64,000 nucleotides of DNA from Palsa-504 sp963739135 (GTDB lineage Bacteria > Actinomycetota > Actinomycetes > Streptosporangiales > Streptosporangiaceae): contig CAVTZG010000017.1 of NCBI GenBank assembly GCA_963739135.1, positions 558,001 through 622,000 on the forward strand. Direction: 5' to 3'. Positions 58,847-64,000 of the stretch are shown here, piece by piece. A model generated the notes under the pieces. The model saw nothing but the letters and a program-made list of their open reading frames with translations. It did no database searches and was not told the DNA's origin. Numbering within the stretch: the first letter of the stretch is position 1; every line of letters starts with the position of its first letter. The translations under genes were made by a program, and so were the position numbers.

Positions 58847-59265
58847 GCGATGTCCTCGTCGGTGGTGTCCAGCCAGTCTTCGAGCCAGCTGCGCCGGATG
58901 CGGACGCCTCCTTTGCCTGCCAGGCGCTTGCATCGGGGGCCGGTGCCGAGGGCGCGCCACCGGTCGAAGGTGCGCCGGGAGACCTTCGTGCTGGCGCTGG
59001 AGCGCGGGCGGTGACGGAAGCATCCGGCGGGGCCGCAATTTTTCATGACTTCGGCGCAGCGGCGGAGCATCCCGGGGAGCCAGCGGTCGTAAAGGAGCAT
59101 GGCGTCGGCGAGCGGCGGGTTTTCCCTCCGGTAGATACGGGTGAATTCGGTCATGACGTTGTGGAGCTCGATCACGACTTCGGGGTGGGATGCCCAGCAG
59201 GCGGCCACGCGGTCGAAATAGGAGGGGTGCCATTGGCGCATGACGGCGACCCATTCGGCCAGCAG
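58843..59265 (-). pseudogene. Fused remnant: DUF4913-like segment joined to excisionase helix-turn-helix
   Basis: The open frame reads LAEWVAVMRQWHPSYFDRVA, HPEVVIELHNVMTEFTRIYR and WLPGMLRRCAEVMKNCGPAG, which resembles the DUF4913 pattern of conjugative elements (tentative). It runs without a break into STKVSRRTFDRWRALGTGP and GGVRIRRSWLEDWLD, the second half of a MerR-like excisionase domain. The recognition start (first helix) is missing. Its TGA overlaps the integrase TTG, as in intact xis-int pairs. Confidence 0.6.
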
Positions 59266-59698
59266 CGACAGGCCAGCGGCACGGCAGCGGTCTGGGTGAC
59301 CTCGTCGAGCGCGAACAGGACCGGGTTCGGGATGCGCCCGAACCGGGTCAGGGACCCAGCGAACACGCAGTCCCGGTGGACTTTCTCGATCACGGCCCGG
59401 AACAGCGGCGCGGCGGCGCTCAGTTCGTCCGAGTTGATCACGTACAGCGTCCCGTTCCTACGGACCCACTCGGCCGCGTCGAACGGGCGGATGCCCGTGC
59501 CGGAGACGGTGCGGCGCAGGGCCGGGACGCCGACCCAGGCCAGGGACCGGACCATGGTCATGCGGATGGAGTCGGCTGCTTTGCCTTCCCGCTGGATCTC
59601 GGCGGCGGCGGCCAGCAGTTCCGCCGAAGCGCCGGGGCGGCTGAGCGCATCCCGCAGCGGGTCGCCCAGCCGCTGGGACCAGCGCCATACCGCGCTCA
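59266..59698 (-). pseudogene. TraG/VirD4-like conjugation protein, internal fragment
   Basis: The minus-strand frame reads LDEDMSAVWRWSQRLGDPLR, GTGIRPFDAAEWVRRNGTLY, VINSDELSAAAPLFRAVIEK and PNPVLFALDEVTQTAAVPL. The FALDE acidic pair with Val-Ile-Asn and the NG-T-L-Y strand is the Walker B region of type IV coupling proteins in actinomycete integrative elements. The N-terminus is cut at about 59698 by the transposase remnant and the C-terminus is fused out of frame to the next remnant. Confidence 0.65.
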
Positions 59699-60075
59699 TG
59701 TCCTCATCCAGCTGACCCACTACGCGATCAGCGCACTGACCTGCACAGCGGCCACCGCCGCCGGCATCGACCCGGACCGGGTCAAGTTCAGGCGCACGGT
59801 CCGCATCCTGCGCCGCCGGGTCGCCGACCCGGCCTTTTCCCCCTGAGCATGCCCGGGCCGTCCTGGCCCGGGTCAAGGCCGACATCACGAAGAACAAGCA
59901 CCTCAACCCCCGGCGCAGGCACCGCACCTGCCCCCGCGTTATCAAGCGGGGACGCCACAACGCCTACCGCGTCAAGAAACCCGGCGACAAGAACGTCCGG
60001 CACGACGGCCCGGCCACGATCCGCCTCGCCAACCCCGTCCTCGCCGGCACCGCAGCCATGATCAAAATAAGCTAA
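59699..60075 (+). mobile_element. IS4-type transposase, C-terminal remnant
   Basis: VLIQLTHYAISALTCTAAT, then GIDPDRVKFRRTVRILRRRV ends at a stop at 59844. A frame change restores EHARAVLARVKADITKNK, NPRRRHRTCPRVIKRGRHN and AYRVKKPGDKNVRHDGPAT to a TAA at 60075. This is the usual last third of IS4-family transposases of actinomycetes. No N-terminal part and no clear inverted repeats are present. Confidence 0.75.
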
Positions 60076-60187
60076 ACGGCATTGCCTTATGAGGTGACGA
60101 ACTTCCGGAAAAAATAAAAGGAGAGTCCGGAAGCTCGTAGCATGGTCATTCATCGCGACAATCAGCTTCGCAAGCATCGCTGGATAC

Positions 60188-61168
60188 GTGGCCTTGTCAA
60201 TTACGCTAAACGGACTGCCTCCCTATTGGAAATTTAACGGAACAGCCTTTCTTCTCCAGCCGACATCTGAATCAAAAGTTGATAAAGTGGTACTACTGGT
60301 CCAATCCTACGCCGGTGGCAGAAATCCGCTTGTCTCATACACTGTATCGGCTTGCGGGCCACGCCCCTATAGCGCAGACCTTGTTCTTACAGGCAATGCT
60401 CAAATCACAGACGCCAAGCCGTTCGGACTGTATCCTACGCCACTCCCGCAAATACGGCGGTTCTCCGGTAACATTTTCTACCTTCAGAGTGTCTATGTCC
60501 TTGGCAGTGCCCAGCTCATCAAATTTGATCTTCCAAAGGCCCCCTGCCAAGAGGACATAACCTCGATGACCTATGAAATGGAAGGGCTTATGCTGGGACC
60601 GCTGCAACAAAGCTGGTCAGGGCCATGGGGCTTGTGGCACGGGCCACACACTAGCCAATCATGGCCGCAGATCGGATTTTCAACGGACCTTGCTCCAACT
60701 AATGGCCCATTCACCCTCCCAGGCATTCCCGGTAAGTGGGCCCTACCGAGTTCCCTAAACATTGAGGTCTCACAAGGGTACGCTGCTCCTGGCTGGTTTA
60801 TTGACTCTTCTATGCCAAGTACGTCCACCCCGTACCCGCCGTCCTGGTCGGGCACGAATGAGATCAGACCCAGCGCGCAACTCACCGACACCGCATCTGT
60901 GGCGTTGCTTCAGGACTGGATCGTCGTCTGCGCCATCGGCTTCGGCATTGGCGGCGCTATGCTGGCCAGTCTGCTCTTTGACTGGATTCGGCCGGGGGAG
61001 CATCAGAGCAAATCATCTGATCAACTAGACCTTAGTAATTCCGGCGCGCCTATTAGTAGATTGCAGCAGCCGCATCGGATGAAGCGCCGGATTTCAACGC
61101 GGCTCGTCATACTTGCTTTGACGTTCATCGTCGGATATGCATGTAGACGGCGCCGCCGAAAGTCGTAA
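60188..61168 (+). CDS. Low-GC membrane-anchored protein, probable broken 5' end
   Basis: 326 residues from GTG. The real start is probably earlier: in frame upstream lies KLVAWSFIATISFASIAGYV, a membrane or signal segment with no start codon. A GTG at 60094 (GTG ACG AAC TTC CGG) would reach it if the A6 run at 60109-60114 had one base changed. The extracytoplasmic part (about 25-235) is Ser/Thr/Pro-rich; a membrane helix follows (LLQDWIVVCAIGFGIGGAML), then a basic tail. GC content and codon use are far below its neighbours, indicating transfer. No family recognised. Confidence 0.65.
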   Translation: MALSITLNGLPPYWKFNGTAFLLQPTSESKVDKVVLLVQSYAGGRNPLVSYTVSACGPRPYSADLVLTGNAQITDAKPFGLYPTPLPQIRRFSGNIFYLQSVYVLGSAQLIKFDLPKAPCQEDITSMTYEMEGLMLGPLQQSWSGPWGLWHGPHTSQSWPQIGFSTDLAPTNGPFTLPGIPGKWALPSSLNIEVSQGYAAPGWFIDSSMPSTSTPYPPSWSGTNEIRPSAQLTDTASVALLQDWIVVCAIGFGIGGAMLASLLFDWIRPGEHQSKSSDQLDLSNSGAPISRLQQPHRMKRRISTRLVILALTFIVGYACRRRRRKS

Positions 61169-61231
61169 CCACACCGATCCCTCTGTAACAACTCGACATA
61201 CCCAGCTCAGGCCCCGGCTTCCACACTGCAC

Positions 61232-61510
61232 CCGCCCGTGCAGATCCTCCAGGTTAGCCCGCAGGTCCTGCTCGTACTGCCACCACGTCAGCCCGTCCGC
61301 GCCCGGCGCCGCGTCCCTTTTCAGTTCCGTGAACACCTTCCACAGCCGTTCCAGCGTGATGTGGTGCAGCAACGCGGTGAACCGCGCATCCTTCTCCCGT
61401 ACAGCAACTTCCCGCACACGATCCAGCCCACTTGACACGCCTGGCCCGGCTCCGCGTCCGGGACGTGTTTCGCTGTCCGTGTTCCTCACGCTCACTCTCC
61501 TTTCCTCCAC
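61232..61510 (-). pseudogene. Group II intron maturase (reverse transcriptase), N-terminal fragment
   Basis: SGLDRVREVAVREKDARFTA, LLHHITLERLWKVFTELKRD and AAPGADGLTWWQYEQDLRAN match the first 80 or so residues of group II intron-encoded proteins (RT-0/RT-1). Homology stops at about 61232, just before the low-GC gene end, so the reverse transcriptase core, maturase domain and 3' intron are gone. Confidence 0.8.
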
Positions 61511-61900
61511 CGCCTCCGCAGGCCACGGCCGTAGCCGCGCCCTTGTTCGGCGGGATCACAGGTACTACGAGGTGATCTGACTGCCCGCGCCGTGCATCCT
61601 GGGATTACCGCCTTGGCGTTCCCCAGGCGGCCCGCCCGCAGACCACGCGGACGGGCAGCAACGGGCCCTCCCGGTTCTCGTGCACGAAGGTTCCGCACAT
61701 GCCCTGGTTCTCTGACCGCGCGGGGTCCCCCGGCAGCTCGCGCTAACGCTGCCAGGGATGTCGCCTTCCGCATTCTGAGAACAACGTTGGCACCCCGGAC
61801 TTGGAATTTCGCGGCTCAATAGCCCGGCCTGCGCGTACCCCTGCCAACGCTTCACCCCTGCCCTCACGGACAACGGCGCATGACTCGGGGCCGTCGCGGG
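61511..61900 (-). mobile_element. Probable 5' RNA part of the same group II intron
   Basis: Non-coding on both strands, rich in short complementary segments. One example on the minus strand is GTGCGGAACCTTCGTGCAC, followed by GAGAACCGGGAGGGCCCGTT, like intron domain I sequences before the maturase gene. I cannot fix the 5' splice boundary. A structure model search would decide. Confidence 0.45.
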
Positions 61901-61963
61901 TCGCTAGCCCTTCAACGTAGAGCTCTCACATCTCCTCCTTCGTGCCGGTTCATCCCGGCGCTC

Positions 61964-62212
61964 CTCAGACCTCCGGAAGTTCCTGACGAGAAAGGCCACC
62001 ACCTGCGGGAACGTGATCGACGCCTTTGCGGAAGCTTGTTAAATCCCCCGAACCCTCTACCGATAAGTAACATCAAGATTCTTCCACCAGAGGTACTCCA
62101 CGGCGAAGAATTTTGTGCTACGTGGCCATATAGGAAACTTCCTTCGAAGGGGAGATCAGCGGCTCGGCGGAACACTTGACCGTTTCGCACCGCCAACTTC
62201 CGGAGGTCTGAG
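61964..62212. mobile_element. MITE-like element with 18 bp perfect terminal inverted repeats
   Basis: CTCAGACCTCCGGAAGTT at 61964-61981 and its exact complement at 62195-62212 enclose 213 bases of about 50 percent GC with no coding capacity. Size and perfect ends suggest a non-autonomous transposable element, although I see no target-site duplication. It could instead be a large hairpin RNA or a fossil of an insertion sequence. Confidence 0.5.
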
Positions 62213-62913
62213 CCTACGGCGTGACGCTGGCTTGCATAGACCTAGAGTGGGATGGCGCTGCCGACTTGGACGCGTATTGGGCGCAACCTTCCGCCGTCAG
62301 CCGTGAACAGCCTTGGTCAGCCGGAGAGTAAAGGACAGCTCCTCGCCACGTTTACGCAGGTGAGGCGCTGTCTCTTGCAGGTCTGTGATGGTGGTCGGGG
62401 GTAGCATCGAACTGCCGACCTTCTGCTGATCGGTAAATCTCACCTTTAGTGGGCGCGCGGCAGCCGACCCTGGCTGGCCCTGGCCGTCAGGCCCGCCGCG
62501 TCGGCAGAGGTGAGTCGCCCGTGACCCGCTGCTTAGGAGGCACTCCCGAAGTGTTGCCCGATCGGGGTAGACGTGGCCCAACGTGCCGCTTGACCGTACC
62601 TGCAGCGGCCGGATGTGGCCTGACGTCGCCCGGGATCTGTGGTCGTTGGCTCCCCGATCGGCTCCCCGGAATCTCGTTAGCAAGGCTAATATCCGAACAC
62701 GCAGGCTCAGCGACGGGCTGATGCAGCACTTGGGCCTGGCGGCAGCGGACAGCGAACTGGTGGTTGCCGACGGCATCCGCGCAGGCTCGATCCGCACGTG
62801 AATCGACGCGGGCAGACGTGCTGGTGACGCCCGAGCTTCCCGGTTAACTCGAGCGTGGCGGCTCGCGCGGCTTGGACTATTGGGCCCAAGGGGACGGTCG
62901 TGGGCCCGGTTGC
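62213..62913. other. Gene-free stretch before the protease
   Basis: About 700 bases with only short open frames lacking family resemblance or codon bias on either strand. It separates the repeat element from the protease stop codon. Nothing further is recognised. Confidence 0.45.
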
Positions 62914-64000
62914 TCAAGTACCGGGCAGGATCGGTATCACGAATCCGTAGCCCGGCAGGATGGACCGCCCGGCCAGCAGCTGGCCGAGCGCGACCGCCGG
63001 CCCGACGTCGTTCAGCTGGCTGAGCTGCGCCACGGCGCCCGCAATCTGCGGCGCGGAGAATGACGTCCCGCTCCAGATCGCCCAGGCGTCGGGGCCAAAC
63101 TGTTCGGTAACGACGGCACCGGCGTCGGTGTGCGGCTCAACGCCCTTGACGAACGTCGAGATGACTCCGACGCCCACGGCCGAGCAGTTCACCCAGAAAC
63201 CATGATTGGACCAGAGCGCCGGGGTCAGGTCCGCGGCCAGTGCCCCCACGCCGATAACGCCCTTCATCGCCGCTGGGAACATCGGGGCATCCAGGCCGGT
63301 GTTGCCCGCGCTGGCCACGACGAGCACGTCGGGGTGCGCTGCCTGCACGATGTCCAGCGCGGCGGTGAAGGCGACCGGCGGCAGGTTGTCCACGGTCATG
63401 GTGCCGAGTGACAGGTTGATGATGTCCGCGCCGTCTTCAGCGGCCTGGATGATCGCGTTGCCGACGTCGTAGCTCGTCCCCATCCCCTCGGTGTCCACGG
63501 CCCGGTAGACGACGATGGTGCAGGCTGGCGCCACCTGCTCCACGACTCCCGCCACGAACGTGCCGTGGCCGGCGCTCTGATCCAGCAGGCCGTCCCCGCG
63601 AATGATCTGGCCGTTCACGTCCCGCACCGGGAAGACGTCGAGCGGGTCGATGTTGGCAGCCCCTTCCGGGATCCCGTCCAGCCAGCCGTCCGCCCGGCTC
63701 TCGTGGTTGATGCCGGTGTCGATCACCGCGACGGTGACCTTGCGGGTCACGGGGTGACAGCGGATCCATTCGGGCGAGTAACACCGGTGGGCCGCCGTCT
63801 TCCTGGGGTAGTCATCGGCCTTGACCAGGTGACCGGCCGTAACCACGTAGTTGAGGTCCACCTCGGCGCCAGTAGCGGCCCGGACCTGGTCGCGGTCCCG
63901 CAGCAGCTGATCTGCTCCCCGGTCCGCGATCACGTACTTGCGCACCGGCAGGCCCTCGGGGAAGTCCGGGGAGGTCTGCGTGTATCCGAGTTCGCGAAGC
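62914..64000 (-). CDS. S8 subtilisin-family serine protease (5' end beyond the window)
   Basis: 362 codons, open to the right edge. A GTG at 63943-63945 is possible, but coding-like sequence (LRELGYTQTSPDFPEGLP) continues upstream. The triad is intact: Asp in VAVIDTGIN, His in GHGTFVAGVV and Ser in SGTSFSAPQIAG, with VVASAGNTGLD forming the oxyanion region. No C-terminal sorting signal or membrane helix is seen at the end (PGYGFVIPILPGT). Whether a signal peptide exists cannot be told. It is a peptidase, possibly secreted. Confidence 0.88.
   Translation of the reverse strand, partial: LRELGYTQTSPDFPEGLPVRKYVIADRGADQLLRDRDQVRAATGAEVDLNYVVTAGHLVKADDYPRKTAAHRCYSPEWIRCHPVTRKVTVAVIDTGINHESRADGWLDGIPEGAANIDPLDVFPVRDVNGQIIRGDGLLDQSAGHGTFVAGVVEQVAPACTIVVYRAVDTEGMGTSYDVGNAIIQAAEDGADIINLSLGTMTVDNLPPVAFTAALDIVQAAHPDVLVVASAGNTGLDAPMFPAAMKGVIGVGALAADLTPALWSNHGFWVNCSAVGVGVISTFVKGVEPHTDAGAVVTEQFGPDAWAIWSGTSFSAPQIAGAVAQLSQLNDVGPAVALGQLLAGRSILPGYGFVIPILPGT

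Noticed and set aside
62297..62917. 206-codon minus-strand frame ahead of the protease gene
   Set aside because: No recognisable domain, irregular codon use, and overlapping open frames on the other strand.
58111..64000. Second copy of the tRNA-Arg 3' end as the right attachment site
   Set aside because: Reading to the right edge I found no match to the T-arm and acceptor sequence; it may lie outside the window or be lost.

Overview
This 64 kb window is chromosomal DNA of a high-GC actinomycete. The gene orders lysA-hom-thrC-thrB-rho-rpmE-prfA-prmC-tsaC-wecA-atpI-atpBEFHAGDC and glgE-treS-mak-glgB, together with NucS, DUF2550, DUF3017, DUF5709, a DUF222/HNH protein and an S-adenosylmethionine methyltransferase of the PF04672 type, fit Streptomyces-like or Streptosporangiales-like relatives. 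The 405-residue NADP isocitrate dehydrogenase argues more for the Streptosporangiales side. No species can be named from the sequence alone.

Left part (1-32 kb). A galactokinase tail and an M20 amidohydrolase face a DUF3017-icd-mdh group. A convergent FHA/serine-threonine kinase pair follows. Next is a storage-glucan block: glgP (with an enoyl-CoA hydratase behind it) diverges from glgE-treS-mak-glgB, the trehalose-to-glucan GlgE pathway. From about 19.4 to 25.4 kb lies a worn accessory stretch with three decayed regulators (LuxR-type ATPase, TetR, LacI) around NTF2-like, SDR, NucS and HNH genes. It is followed by an MFS transporter, a RibD-like protein with swapped domain order, an aldehyde dehydrogenase, a methyltransferase and a GMC oxidoreductase.

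Middle (32-56 kb) is core. A cobalamin adenosyltransferase converges on DUF2550 and the full ATP synthase operon. Upstream are wecA-like, tsaC, prmC, prfA and rpmE, then rho, and then the aspartate-family amino acid genes thrB, thrC, hom and lysA, led by a catalytic-domain-less ArgS relative.

Right part (56-64 kb) is accessory. A 540-residue protein of unknown function precedes a receiver-only response regulator and a tRNA-Arg(CCG). Beside the tRNA sits a collapsed integrative conjugative element (integrase, excisionase, DUF4913-like and TraG-like remnants), an IS4-type transposase tail, a low-GC membrane-protein gene with a broken 5' end, a truncated group II intron, a 249 bp element with perfect 18 bp terminal inverted repeats, and a subtilisin-like protease that runs off the right edge.

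Cross-cutting signals are a G-run palindromic repeat family that alters at least three proteins, a TAACGG motif at both FHA and kinase promoters, a 31 bp-spaced direct repeat before mdh, and a 13 bp tandem repeat in the prfA leader. I found no CRISPR array, rRNA or biosynthetic cluster. I see fossils of mobile elements rather than one clearly new working system; the best unknowns are the 540-residue protein and the FHA/kinase regulon.
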